A stretch of 64,000 nucleotides of DNA from Haloferax marinisediminis (GTDB lineage Archaea; Halobacteriota; Halobacteria; Halobacteriales; Haloferacaceae). Under the pieces are notes generated by a model. The model did not search any database and was not told the DNA's origin. It worked only from the letters and a program-made list of their open reading frames with translations. Of the stretch, positions 8,579 through 16,756 are shown one piece after another (the first letter of the stretch is position 1; the number at the start of each line of letters is the position of its first letter). The DNA lies in assembly GCF_009674585.1 (NCBI RefSeq), contig NZ_WKJP01000001.1:1178001-1242000 (forward strand). The letters are read 5' to 3'. A program made the position numbers and the translations under genes.

Positions 8579-9799
8579 ATGGAACACCACGACCGACGCA
8601 CGGCCGGGTTCAAGGAACGAACTCGGCTTGCGGACGCCCGCGAGACACTCCTCGCGGCGGTCTCCCCACACGAACGGACTGAACGACTCCCGCTCGGCGA
8701 GGCCGACGGTCGGGCACTCGCTGACCCCGCCGTCGCACCCGCCGACGTTCCGGGCTACGACCGCGCCGCAATGGATGGATTTGCCGTCCGCGCCAGCGAC
8801 ACTTTCGGAGCCAGTCGCCGGTCACCAAACGTCCTCCGCGTCGCCGAAGAACCCGTCGCACCGGGCGAGGCCGTCCGCGTCCACACGGGAAGTGACCTCC
8901 CCGAGGGTGCCGACGCCGTGGTGATGGTCGAAGACACCGACCGCTTCGACGACGAACTCGAAGTGTTCGACGCCCTCGCAGAAGGCGAGAACGTCGGCGA
9001 ACGCGGGGAAGACGTCCGCGAAGGCGACGCCCTGTTCGACGCGGGACACGAACTGCGCCCGTCTGACCTCGGCCTCCTCCGCTCTGTCGGCATCGAAGAG
9101 GTGTCCGTCTTCGAGCGCCCCCGCGTCGCCGTCATCCCGACGGGTGAGGAACTCGTCGACTCCGACCCCGGTCCCGGCGAAGTAATCGAGACGAACGGCT
9201 TGACCGTCTCGCGACTGGTCGAGCGCTGGGGCGGTGAAGCGAGCTACCGCGACATCGTCGTCGACGACCCCGACTTGCTCCGCGAGGCCGTCGAATCCGA
9301 CCTCGACCACGACGTCATCGTCACGACCGGCGGGTCCTCCGTTGGCGAGCGAGACCTCATCCCGGAAGTCATCTCGGAGATTGGCGAGGTACTCGTCCAC
9401 GGCGTCGCGCTCAAGCCCGGTCACCCGGTCGCCCTTGGTGTCGTCGAAGACACACCCGTCGTGATGTTGCCCGGCTATCCAGTCGCCTGCGTCGTCAACG
9501 CGTTCCAGTTCCTCCGGCCGGTGCTCAAACACGTCGGGTCGCTTCCGACGCATCCGTTCCCGACGGTCGACGCGACGCTCACGCGAAAGATTCCGAGTTC
9601 ACCCGGGACGCGAACGTTCGCTCGTGTCCGTCTCGACGAGTCGGGTGACGAACCGACCGCCGAACCGACTCGGACGAGTGGGTCCGGTATCCTCTCCAGT
9701 GTCGCCCTCGCCGACGGCTGGGTCGAAGTTCCCGAAGAGAAAGAGGGGTACGAGGAAGGCGAAACTGTCTCTGTTGCCGGATGGGAGTGGTCTGCATGA
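8579..9799 (+). CDS. moeA: Molybdopterin molybdenumtransferase MoeA
   Basis: Inserts molybdenum (or tungsten) into adenylated molybdopterin. 406 residues with family segments VPGYDRAAMDGFAVRASDTFGA, GSDLPEGADAVVMVEDT, RVAVIPTGEELVD, TTGGSSVGERDL and HGVALKPGHPVALG. The ATG at 8579 begins MEHHDRRTAGFKERTRL, in line with haloarchaeal MoeA, with a TATA-like gctttttgtt about 28 nt before it; a frame 96 nt longer is a non-coding extension. Its last codons overlap the start of the second moeA. Confidence 0.93.
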   Translation: MEHHDRRTAGFKERTRLADARETLLAAVSPHERTERLPLGEADGRALADPAVAPADVPGYDRAAMDGFAVRASDTFGASRRSPNVLRVAEEPVAPGEAVRVHTGSDLPEGADAVVMVEDTDRFDDELEVFDALAEGENVGERGEDVREGDALFDAGHELRPSDLGLLRSVGIEEVSVFERPRVAVIPTGEELVDSDPGPGEVIETNGLTVSRLVERWGGEASYRDIVVDDPDLLREAVESDLDHDVIVTTGGSSVGERDLIPEVISEIGEVLVHGVALKPGHPVALGVVEDTPVVMLPGYPVACVVNAFQFLRPVLKHVGSLPTHPFPTVDATLTRKIPSSPGTRTFARVRLDESGDEPTAEPTRTSGSGILSSVALADGWVEVPEEKEGYEEGETVSVAGWEWSA

Positions 9800-11679
9800 G
9801 AAAACAGTTCCGCGACCTCGCATCTCCGGAGGAGGCCCGCGAAACCATCGCGTCGCTCGAACTGACCCCCGAGGTGGAGCGTGTCCCACTCTCCGATGCC
9901 CGCGGACGAATCCTCGCGGAGCGAGTCGACGCCGAGATAGACGTTCCCGGATTCGACCGTGCGAGCATGGACGGCTATGCAGTCCGCGCACGCGACACCT
10001 TCGGCGCGGACGAGGCAGACCCAGTCGAACTCGCCCTCGCAGGTGAGGTCCACGCGGGAGCCGAACCCGACGTCGAAGTCGAACCCGGAACGGCAGTCGA
10101 GATATCGACGGGCGCCGTCATGCCCCCCGGCGCAGATGCCGTCGTCATCGTCGAACGCACCGAAGAACGAGACGGGAATCTCGTCGTGTACAAAGCCGTC
10201 GCACCGGGCGACAGCGTGATGCCCGCCGGGACGGACATCGCGGCGGGTGCCCGAGCACTCGGCCCCGGAACTCGAATCACGCCGCGCGAAATCGGTCTCC
10301 TCTCAGCACTCGGCATCGACGACGTCCCCGTCCGTGGCGCACCCGTCGTCGGCATCGTCTCGACTGGCGACGAACTCGTCCGCCCCGGTGAGACCCTCCG
10401 ACCCGAGGCAGGGCAAATCTACGACGTGAACTCCTACACCATCGCTGCGGGTGTCGAGGAGGCCGGCGGCGTCCCCAAACTCTACCCACACGCCGGCGAC
10501 GATTACGACGAGATGGAGCGCCTCCTCCGTGAGGCCGCCGACGAGTGTGACCTCGTCCTCTCGTCGGGGTCAACCTCGGCGAGCGCCGTCGACGTCATCT
10601 ACCGTGTCGTCGAAGAACGCGGAGAGTTACTCCTCCACGGCGTCTCTGTCAAGCCCGGCAAACCCATGCTGGTCGGGACACTCGGCGAAGGCAGCGCCTA
10701 CATCGGTCTGCCGGGCTACCCGGTCTCTGCGCTCACGATTTTCCGAACGTTCGTCGCACCGGCTATCCGCGATGCTGCCGGCCGCGAGGAACCCCAGACT
10801 GCGACCGTCGAAGGGTCGATGGCCGTCCGTGAACGGTACGCCGAAGGTCGAACCCGGCTCATGCCGGTCGGACTGATTGCCGACGGCGACGGCGAGATGC
10901 TCGTCTACCCGGTCGACAAGGGGTCGGGCGCGACGACGAGTCTGGTCGAGGCAGACGGCGTGGTCGAAGTACCCGCAGACGTGGAGTACCTCGCCGAGGG
11001 TGAGACGGTCACGGTCCAACTCTTCTCGGTCGACGTTCGTCCGCCAGCACTGCTCGGTGTCGGCGAGGACGACCCGGCACTCTCGCGACTGCTCGACCGT
11101 GTCCCATCACCGCGGTACCTCGCAGTTGGGTCGCGCGAGGGACTTCGTCGACTCCGTGACGGTATCCCGGACGTGGTCGTCGTCGCTGGCGACGCTCGGT
11201 CCGACGGCAACGCGGTCGAACTCGGCTCGTGGACGCGTGAGTGGGGTCTCGTCGTCCCCACGGACAACCCCGCCGGCGTGACGGGACTTGGTGACCTCGT
11301 CGACGCGGACCTGCGGTTCATCAACCGAGACACGAATTCGGGACTCCGGACCGAACTCGGGAACGCCATCGCCACCCTCGCAGACGAACGCGGACAGACC
11401 CGGCACGAACTCGTCGAGGCAATCGACGGCTTCGACCGGGGAATGAAAGCGTTCGAAAGCCCTGCCCGTGCCGTCCTCGCCGGTCGAGCAGACGTTGGCC
11501 TCGGCCTTCGCGAGACGGCCGAGTCACTCGGCCTCGGCTTCGTGTCGCTCGGGACGCAACCGGTTCACGTCCTCGGGAACCCCGACCGAACCCAAAAAGA
11601 GAGCGTCCAACAGTTCGGTGAGATACTCGCCGACGGAGACGACGTCTTTGGAACGCTCAGCGGCTACGAGAGCAAATAG
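9796..11679 (+). CDS. MoeA fused to a C-terminal substrate-binding-protein-like domain
   Basis: 627 residues. The first 400 are a second MoeA (DVPGFDRASMDGYAVRARDTFGADE, STGAVMPPGADAVVIVERTE, GIVSTGDELVRPGE, HGVSVKPGKPMLVG). Residues about 415-627 resemble a type-2 periplasmic binding protein/LysR-effector domain (SRLLDRVPSPRYLAVGSREGLRRL, GLVVPTDNPAGVTGLGDLVDADLRFINRDTNSGLR, ADVGLGLRETAESLGLGFVSLG), as in other archaeal MoeA fusions. That domain may sense molybdate or tungstate intracellularly. The ATGA overlap with the first moeA indicates translational coupling. An AT-rich inverted repeat follows the stop. Confidence 0.93.
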   Translation: MRKQFRDLASPEEARETIASLELTPEVERVPLSDARGRILAERVDAEIDVPGFDRASMDGYAVRARDTFGADEADPVELALAGEVHAGAEPDVEVEPGTAVEISTGAVMPPGADAVVIVERTEERDGNLVVYKAVAPGDSVMPAGTDIAAGARALGPGTRITPREIGLLSALGIDDVPVRGAPVVGIVSTGDELVRPGETLRPEAGQIYDVNSYTIAAGVEEAGGVPKLYPHAGDDYDEMERLLREAADECDLVLSSGSTSASAVDVIYRVVEERGELLLHGVSVKPGKPMLVGTLGEGSAYIGLPGYPVSALTIFRTFVAPAIRDAAGREEPQTATVEGSMAVRERYAEGRTRLMPVGLIADGDGEMLVYPVDKGSGATTSLVEADGVVEVPADVEYLAEGETVTVQLFSVDVRPPALLGVGEDDPALSRLLDRVPSPRYLAVGSREGLRRLRDGIPDVVVVAGDARSDGNAVELGSWTREWGLVVPTDNPAGVTGLGDLVDADLRFINRDTNSGLRTELGNAIATLADERGQTRHELVEAIDGFDRGMKAFESPARAVLAGRADVGLGLRETAESLGLGFVSLGTQPVHVLGNPDRTQKESVQQFGEILADGDDVFGTLSGYESK

Positions 11680-11708
11680 AGAAATTTCATATTTCTAAGA
11701 TATTCTCT
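11678..11708. terminator. AT-rich inverted repeat after the moeA pair
   Basis: AGAGAA (11678-11683) and TTCTCT (11703-11708) form outer arms and AGAAAT/ATTTCT inner arms. It begins inside the stop codon of the MoeA fusion and precedes the promoter of the next gene, so a transcript-end hairpin is the simplest reading. Confidence 0.4.
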
Positions 11709-11737
11709 CCTGACCGAAATATAAACTCGGCGGAATG

Positions 11738-11746
11738 TTTTTTATC
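11738..11746 (+). promoter_or_regulatory. TATA-like box of the response regulator
   Basis: The run gttttttatc is centred about 28 nt before the ATG at 11770, the spacing expected for a leaderless haloarchaeal transcript. Confidence 0.5.
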
Positions 11747-11769
11747 TGAGCAGTGAGTACGGAACAGCA

Positions 11770-12516
11770 ATGAACCGTCCTCAGTCGGTCCTCCACGTCG
11801 ACGATGACCCCGAAATGCTCGCCCTCTCCGCGGCGACGTTTCGGAATCTCGACGACGTCTGTCTTCTCACTGCTGAGACGGCGACGGAGGCCATCGAAGT
11901 CATCTCGAATCAGCGTGTCGACTGCGTGGTAAGTGACTCGCTGGTGTTACCCGACGGTGTCCCACTGGTCGAAGCAGTTCGCCACGCAGACGACGACGTC
12001 CCAATCGTCTTGTTCACTGCGAAAGATTGGAGTGAAGTCGCCGACCTTGCATCCGCAGCAGACGTGGACGAGTACGTCCAGAAGGCGGGTCCCGACGACT
12101 TCGCCACGGTCATTCGACACGTGAGTACACTCGTCGACGAGGGCGATTCGGACGGTGCACTGGCACAGAGCGCCTCCGCAGTCGCCCAGGCGCTCGACGA
12201 CCACGCAAACGCCATCTCCGACGCGACGCTCAGTCTCGGCGAACAGTGGGACCTCGTCGGCCAGTGGATGGGTGAGGAAGAACTCGGTATCGTCGTCGTC
12301 GAAGCGATCGAATCGCACGCCGGACTGCCGGCTATCGAACAGCCACTGTACGAGTCAGTCGACGCCGACGCGCTCGAAGCGTTGCTCCGCCCAGTCCTCG
12401 AAGACGAGGAGCGACCCGGTATCGAGGTTCGGTTCCCGTACGGTGACTTCGAACTCGCGATCACGAGTACGGGCGACATCTTCGCCCGCCCAAAACCAGA
12501 GACGACGCTCTACTGA
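11770..12516 (+). CDS. Response regulator with HalOD1 output domain
   Basis: 248 residues. N-terminal receiver domain (1-120): acidic pair in VLHVDDDPEML, phospho-acceptor aspartate in CVVSDSLVLPDG, conserved lysine in LFTAKDW. After a helical linker (125-170), the last 75 residues (HAGLPAIEQPLYESVDADALEALLRP, EVRFPYGDFELAITSTGDIFARP) match HalOD1, a haloarchaeal output domain of unknown target. No kinase gene is adjacent, so it is probably an orphan regulator. Upstream TATA-like box at about 11740. Confidence 0.88.
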   Translation: MNRPQSVLHVDDDPEMLALSAATFRNLDDVCLLTAETATEAIEVISNQRVDCVVSDSLVLPDGVPLVEAVRHADDDVPIVLFTAKDWSEVADLASAADVDEYVQKAGPDDFATVIRHVSTLVDEGDSDGALAQSASAVAQALDDHANAISDATLSLGEQWDLVGQWMGEEELGIVVVEAIESHAGLPAIEQPLYESVDADALEALLRPVLEDEERPGIEVRFPYGDFELAITSTGDIFARPKPETTLY

Positions 12517-12585
12517 GCGGTCGGCACGTTCGAATCGTTCTAGTGCACGCTGTTTGATCCGCCGGTCGTCTGCAGCCGTCAGTCG

Positions 12586-13254
12586 TTACTTCGACCGAAC
12601 GAGTTCGTCGAACGTCTGCACCCGGTACTCACCGAGGACGCACCGACCACGTTGTTCGGGGCCGTGTCGTTCGACGTGGATTCCGTCGAGTCCCGTGTTC
12701 CACGCCGCGCCGATGTCGCTCTCTCCGTCACCGGCGAGCACTCCCGACGTCCCACCGTCAGTCAGGAGTTCTCCCCCAAGTCCGAGCTGGGAGATGGCCC
12801 GCTTGACCGGTGCAGCGTCAGGTTTCCATCCAATCTCTTCGGTACAACAGACGACGGTGTCGAACCAGTCGCGGATGTCGAGGTGGTCCAACACGGGGTC
12901 GGTCAAGAACTGCTGACAGTGGGTGACGATACCCACCGGCCGGCCGGCAGCGTGAATCTCTTCGACGAGTCGGGCAGCGTCGTCGTGGAGGTACGTCGCC
13001 TCGGCGCGCTTCAGCGGGTCCTCTTCGCGGTGGAAGGCGGGCCAGAACTCGGTGGGGTCGACGCCCCACTCGCGGAGGGTCGGGTCGCGTGCTCCGCCGA
13101 GTCCGTGCCAGAGTATCTCTGCTTCCCGGTCGGTGAACTGGCGGCCTAACCGGTCGCCGACACGGTCGAACACGTCACGCGTGTACGACCACTCGGCATC
13201 GATGAGGGTCCCATCGAGGTCGAACAGCCAGAAATCGTAGTTATCGGCGACCAT
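12586..13254 (-). CDS. HAD-superfamily hydrolase (phosphoglycolate phosphatase-like)
   Basis: 222 residues with all four HAD motifs: DLDGTLID (nucleophile and acid, residues 12-19), GIVTHCQQ, the lysine in GWKPDAAPVKRA, and AGDGESDIGAAWNTG. A helical cap lies between motifs I and II, as in subfamily IA phosphatases. The substrate cannot be read from the sequence. The ATG at 13254 has a TATA-like catttatttac on the minus strand about 27 nt before it, fitting a leaderless start. Confidence 0.9.
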   Translation of the reverse strand: MVADNYDFWLFDLDGTLIDAEWSYTRDVFDRVGDRLGRQFTDREAEILWHGLGGARDPTLREWGVDPTEFWPAFHREEDPLKRAEATYLHDDAARLVEEIHAAGRPVGIVTHCQQFLTDPVLDHLDIRDWFDTVVCCTEEIGWKPDAAPVKRAISQLGLGGELLTDGGTSGVLAGDGESDIGAAWNTGLDGIHVERHGPEQRGRCVLGEYRVQTFDELVRSK

Positions 13255-13305
13255 TCGGACAGTTATGTAGGTCTTCTGTAAATAAATGTCTTCTGCAAGT
13301 GAGGT

Positions 13306-13692
13306 TCATCTGTCGTGTGTGTCCGTCTTCTCGACGTGGATTGCGCTCCCAAAGTACTTGTGGAGTACCTCCCGGACCGAGTCAGCGTTGAACTCGTCGA
13401 GGTCGGCAGCGATGGCCTCCCGCAGGTCCGAGAGGGCGTCCTCGTCGGTTCGGAGTTCGGCGAACGAACAGGAGACGACTGGGACGTCCAGCCACGACTG
13501 GGCGAGTTGGCGGGCGTACACCGGGTCGTTCACTTCCCCGCGCCAGAGTGCGTCACGGAACAGCATCCACCCGGAGTCGCCGGGGGGCGGTGGGGTGACG
13601 CGGACTGTCGTCTCGAACTCCTGTGGGTCGGTGCTGACACCCGACGCTGTTTCGAGTCGAAAGCGCACAGTGAAGACGTACCTGAGGGACAT
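13306..13692 (-). CDS. LWR-salt protein
   Basis: 128 residues matching the haloarchaeal family named after its Leu-Trp-Arg motif, visible here as FRDALWRGEVND. Starts MSLRYVFTVRFRLE, a beta-rich N-terminal half with DPQEFETTVRVTPPPPG, followed by an acidic helical tail. Function unknown. I chose the ATG at 13692, 2 nt after the pterin dehydratase stop, which implies co-transcription; the longer open frame upstream only overlaps that gene and is basic. Confidence 0.85.
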   Translation of the reverse strand: MSLRYVFTVRFRLETASGVSTDPQEFETTVRVTPPPPGDSGWMLFRDALWRGEVNDPVYARQLAQSWLDVPVVSCSFAELRTDEDALSDLREAIAADLDEFNADSVREVLHKYFGSAIHVEKTDTHDR

Positions 13693-13694
13693 CC

Positions 13695-13970
13695 CTACAA
13701 CTCGGCGTCGAACAGGTCGGCGAGCCGCAGGTCCTTCTCGGTGATGCCGCCTTCTTCGTGACTCGTGAGGCGGACTTCCACCTTCTTGTACCGGATGGTT
13801 ATCTCGGGGTGGTGGAACTCTTCTTCGGCGACTTCGCCGATGTCGGCGGCGAACGCCACACCGTCTAAGTAGTCGTCGAACTCGTAGACACGAACGATTT
13901 CGTCGCCGTCGCGGCTCCACGCTTCGCTCAGTTGGTCGTCGACGTCTGCGTCGGAGAGTACCTCGGCCAT
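13695..13970 (-). CDS. 4a-hydroxytetrahydrobiopterin (pterin-4a-carbinolamine) dehydratase
   Basis: 91 residues. The family core FHHPEITIRYKKVEVRLTSH (about residues 54-73) carries the catalytic histidine pair and the usual beta-strand, followed by EGGITEKDLRLADLFDA. Recycles the hydroxylated pterin cofactor of aromatic amino acid hydroxylases; in archaea a role in pterin metabolism more generally is possible. No hydroxylase gene is in the window. The LWR-salt gene begins right after the stop. Confidence 0.93.
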   Translation of the reverse strand: MAEVLSDADVDDQLSEAWSRDGDEIVRVYEFDDYLDGVAFAADIGEVAEEEFHHPEITIRYKKVEVRLTSHEEGGITEKDLRLADLFDAEL

Positions 13971-14012
13971 ACCAAACGTGTCGTTCGGCGAACCGATAAG
14001 GATTCGCCCGGG

Positions 14013-14600
14013 TCATCGCAGACTGACGACGACGAACGCCGGCCCCCTCAGCGACCGGGTTCCACGGTGCCCGATGACGACGCGTCCGGTGACCGTCACA
14101 CGGTCTCCTTCTTCGACGGTTGTCCCTCGGCCGACTCGCTCGTGGTCGTCACTTTGGTTGCATTCGTCACTCTGTTCGTGTCCGTCACCGACGAGAATCT
14201 TCCCGTCCGGCGGGACACGGACCGAAATCGTTCCAGTCCCGTCGTCGAGGACGAACGGACGGGTTGCCCGCCAACTGACTGCTGGGGCGTTCGTCTCGGT
14301 GGTTGTCCACGTGGCGATTGCCGGTCCCTCGCCGCCGACGTCGGTGACGTTCCCGGTGACCGTCGCTCGGGCCACGTCGGCGAGGTCACACACCTTCCGA
14401 CTCGGCGTCGCCTCGACCAGCCGCCGGCACCGGCGCACGCGGAGTCGAGAGACGAATCGTCGGACGACTGAGTGGCCACGACCCACTCGACTGGAACCGA
14501 CACCGCATCCGATTCTGTTTGGGCGTTCAGCCATCGGCGACGACTGTCGTTCATCTTGGGGGCGACCCGAGGTGTTCCAGACGGCAGGCGGGAAGTCCAT
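14013..14600 (-). CDS. Putative OB-fold/GIDE-like protein, possibly N-terminally truncated
   Basis: The last 130 residues look genuine: ATPSRKVCDLADVARATVTGNVTD, ATRPFVLDDGTGTISVRVPPDG and EGDRVTVTGRVVIGHRGTRSL resemble the OB-type domain of archaeal GIDE-like membrane proteins. The first 65 residues are arginine-rich and unlike a halophile protein. A different frame just upstream (from about 14553 on the minus strand, MNDSRRRWLNAQTESDAV) has better composition, so a frameshift may have split the gene, or the start may be internal (ATG near 14534). No transmembrane helices, although such relatives usually have them. Confidence 0.45.
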   Translation of the reverse strand: MDFPPAVWNTSGRPQDERQSSPMAERPNRIGCGVGSSRVGRGHSVVRRFVSRLRVRRCRRLVEATPSRKVCDLADVARATVTGNVTDVGGEGPAIATWTTTETNAPAVSWRATRPFVLDDGTGTISVRVPPDGKILVGDGHEQSDECNQSDDHERVGRGTTVEEGDRVTVTGRVVIGHRGTRSLRGPAFVVVSLR

Positions 14601-14725
14601 CGAGGAAAGGTGGCCTCGGCATCGTATATGGACCTCCGCGGCGGGCCGTGCCTATCGGTCGTCAAAATACGGGGCGTTGTCGCTCAGTGGGGTGGGTACA
14701 CTCGTTCAAAAGCAGTATCCGGAGG

Positions 14726-16111
14726 TCAGTCGTCCGAGAGTTGCTCGATGACGCGACGGGGAACTTCTTCGTCGGACGCCTCACGGTCGATGTCGGAGCG
14801 ACCACCCTCGGGGACGTCCGTCTGCGAACTGGACGACTCCCGTGCGTCTGGCACCGCGTAGTCGTCGAATCCCGGGTCGAACAACCGCATCGCGGTCTGG
14901 ATGGTTGTCCAGTCGTCGTCGCCGGCGGCGTCACGAAGACTCTTCGTCGGTGCCGAGAGCAGTTGGCCGATGAGCGCGTCTGCGAGCGATTCGACGGTCT
15001 CGCGCTGTTCGTCCGTCAGGTCGCCCTGTGCTTCTAACTTCGAGATGGCCGTCGAGACTTCACGGCGCTTGACGTGCTCTGCGGCTTCGTACATCGAACT
15101 AATCGCTTCGTCGGCGCGCTTGCGCTTGTAGGCGGCGAGGAGTCGGTCGAACTCCTCGTCTATCATCGTCTCGACCTGCTTTGCCGCCTGTTCGCGCTGG
15201 GCCGCCGTTCGGTCTGTCACCGTCTCCAGGTCGTCGATGTCGTGGACGCAGACACCGTCGAGTTCGTCGGCAGCCGGGTCGACATCACGGGGTTGGGCGA
15301 TGTCGATGAGCATCGTCGAACCGGCGTCGCCGAGGTGGCTCGAATCGATGACGTACTCGGGACTGCTCGTCGCCGTGATGACGATGTCGGCAGTCGCGAG
15401 TAACGTGTCCATGCCTCCGAGACCCGCCGCATCGTCGATACCGGGGACCTCACGGGAGAGATATTCCGCGTGAGCGACGGTCCGGTTTGCGACGATCAAC
15501 TCGGCGACGTCGACGGATGCGAGTGCCTTCGCAGCGAGTGTTCCCATCTCGCCAGCGCCAACGACGAGAGCGCGGGCGTCTTCGATTGGGTGGTCTAGTT
15601 CGGCCCGAGCGAGTCTGACGGCGGCGCTTCCGAGCGAGACGGCACCTTCGTTGATGGCGGTCTCGTTGCGGGCGCGTTCGCCCACGTGAATCGCTTTCAT
15701 CAGCGCGTCTTCGAGCATCGAACCGATGCTACCGGCGTCGTGGGCCGCGTCAACGGCGCGCTTGAGTTGGCCGAGAATTTGGTCCTCACCGAGGACGAGT
15801 GATTCGAGGCCCGCCGCCACCCGCATGAGGTGGCGAAGGCTCTCTTCGTGGTCCATGTGGCGGACGCTCCCGTCTCGGACGTCGGGGGCGAAGTCTTCCA
15901 GCGCGCGACGGCCGTCGGCCGCGTCGTCGGTGACGACGTACGCTTCCGCACGGTTACACGTCTGCAAGGAGAACGCTTCGGTAACACCGTCACGCCTGAG
16001 AAGTCGGGCGACCACTGTCTCGACGTCGTCGCTCGAAGCGGATTCTATCTCTTGAACGCTCGCCCGGTCGTGGGCCACGCTCACACCAGAGATGACACCC
16101 GCGCTTCTCAT
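14726..16111 (-). CDS. hemA: Glutamyl-tRNA reductase
   Basis: First step of C5 tetrapyrrole synthesis: reduces glutamyl-tRNA to glutamate-1-semialdehyde with NADPH. 461 residues with the catalytic cysteine in SLQTCNRAEAYV (about 50), the segment LVLGEDQILGQLKRA, the Rossmann motif LVVGAGEMGTLAAKAL, and the C-terminal helical dimerisation domain. An extra polar tail (DARESSSSQTDVPEGG) follows. The ATG overlaps the end of the preceding precorrin-2 dehydrogenase gene by 4 nt, so the genes are translated together. Confidence 0.95.
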   Translation of the reverse strand: MRSAGVISGVSVAHDRASVQEIESASSDDVETVVARLLRRDGVTEAFSLQTCNRAEAYVVTDDAADGRRALEDFAPDVRDGSVRHMDHEESLRHLMRVAAGLESLVLGEDQILGQLKRAVDAAHDAGSIGSMLEDALMKAIHVGERARNETAINEGAVSLGSAAVRLARAELDHPIEDARALVVGAGEMGTLAAKALASVDVAELIVANRTVAHAEYLSREVPGIDDAAGLGGMDTLLATADIVITATSSPEYVIDSSHLGDAGSTMLIDIAQPRDVDPAADELDGVCVHDIDDLETVTDRTAAQREQAAKQVETMIDEEFDRLLAAYKRKRADEAISSMYEAAEHVKRREVSTAISKLEAQGDLTDEQRETVESLADALIGQLLSAPTKSLRDAAGDDDWTTIQTAMRLFDPGFDDYAVPDARESSSSQTDVPEGGRSDIDREASDEEVPRRVIEQLSDD

Positions 16112-16755
16112 GAATCACCTCGCTTTGTGTTTCTAATCACGCGCGCTGCCTCTCGTCGGGGGTTTGTATCCGCACTACGTAAAGCCTTCCAAACCGACGG
16201 GTCGCGGACGACGGCACGAATCGCGTCACGACGTTCGGCCGGTGTGCGGTCTGATTCTTTGAGTTCTGCCCGAAGGTTCGCTGTCAACTCGGCCATCGCG
16301 CCGGCACCGTCGAGTTCGTCCTCGATGCGTTCACGGAGGTACTTCGACAGGGCCGGACTCGACCCGCCAGTTGTGATGGCGACAGACACATCCCCGTCGT
16401 CGACGGTGGCGGGAACGACGACGCTCCCCGCCTCGCGCTCGCCGCTTCGGTCCGCTCGATTGACCAGTGCCCCCCGCGTTTTGGCCGCCTCGACGACGGC
16501 GTCGTTCACGTCCACGTCGCTCGTCGCCGCGACGGCGAGTGCCGGTGCAAAGCGGGCGAACCACTCGTCGATATCGTCGGGGGCGGGGGACGCACGAACG
16601 AGTTCGGCATCGCCAAAGTCGCAGTCCGCAAACTCGGGGCTGACGACGACAGTTCGGGTCTCTCGGGCGAATCGCCGGGCTTTCCGCGCGCCGACAGGCC
16701 CGCCTCCGAACACGAGGATGGTTTCGCCGGACAGGTCGTGGACCAGTGGTATCAT
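16108..16755 (-). CDS. Precorrin-2 dehydrogenase / siroheme synthase-like (CysG N-terminal type)
   Basis: 215 residues. The NAD-binding motif ILVFGGGPVGARKARRF lies at the N-terminus, and ITTGGSSPALSKYLRERIED matches the active-site helix region of Met8p/CysG-type enzymes. It oxidises precorrin-2 to sirohydrochlorin and may also insert iron, supplying siroheme to the decarboxylase encoded just upstream. One base separates it from that gene and it overlaps hemA by 4 nt. Confidence 0.92.
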   Translation of the reverse strand: MIPLVHDLSGETILVFGGGPVGARKARRFARETRTVVVSPEFADCDFGDAELVRASPAPDDIDEWFARFAPALAVAATSDVDVNDAVVEAAKTRGALVNRADRSGEREAGSVVVPATVDDGDVSVAITTGGSSPALSKYLRERIEDELDGAGAMAELTANLRAELKESDRTPAERRDAIRAVVRDPSVWKALRSADTNPRREAARVIRNTKRGDS

Positions 16756-16756
16756 C

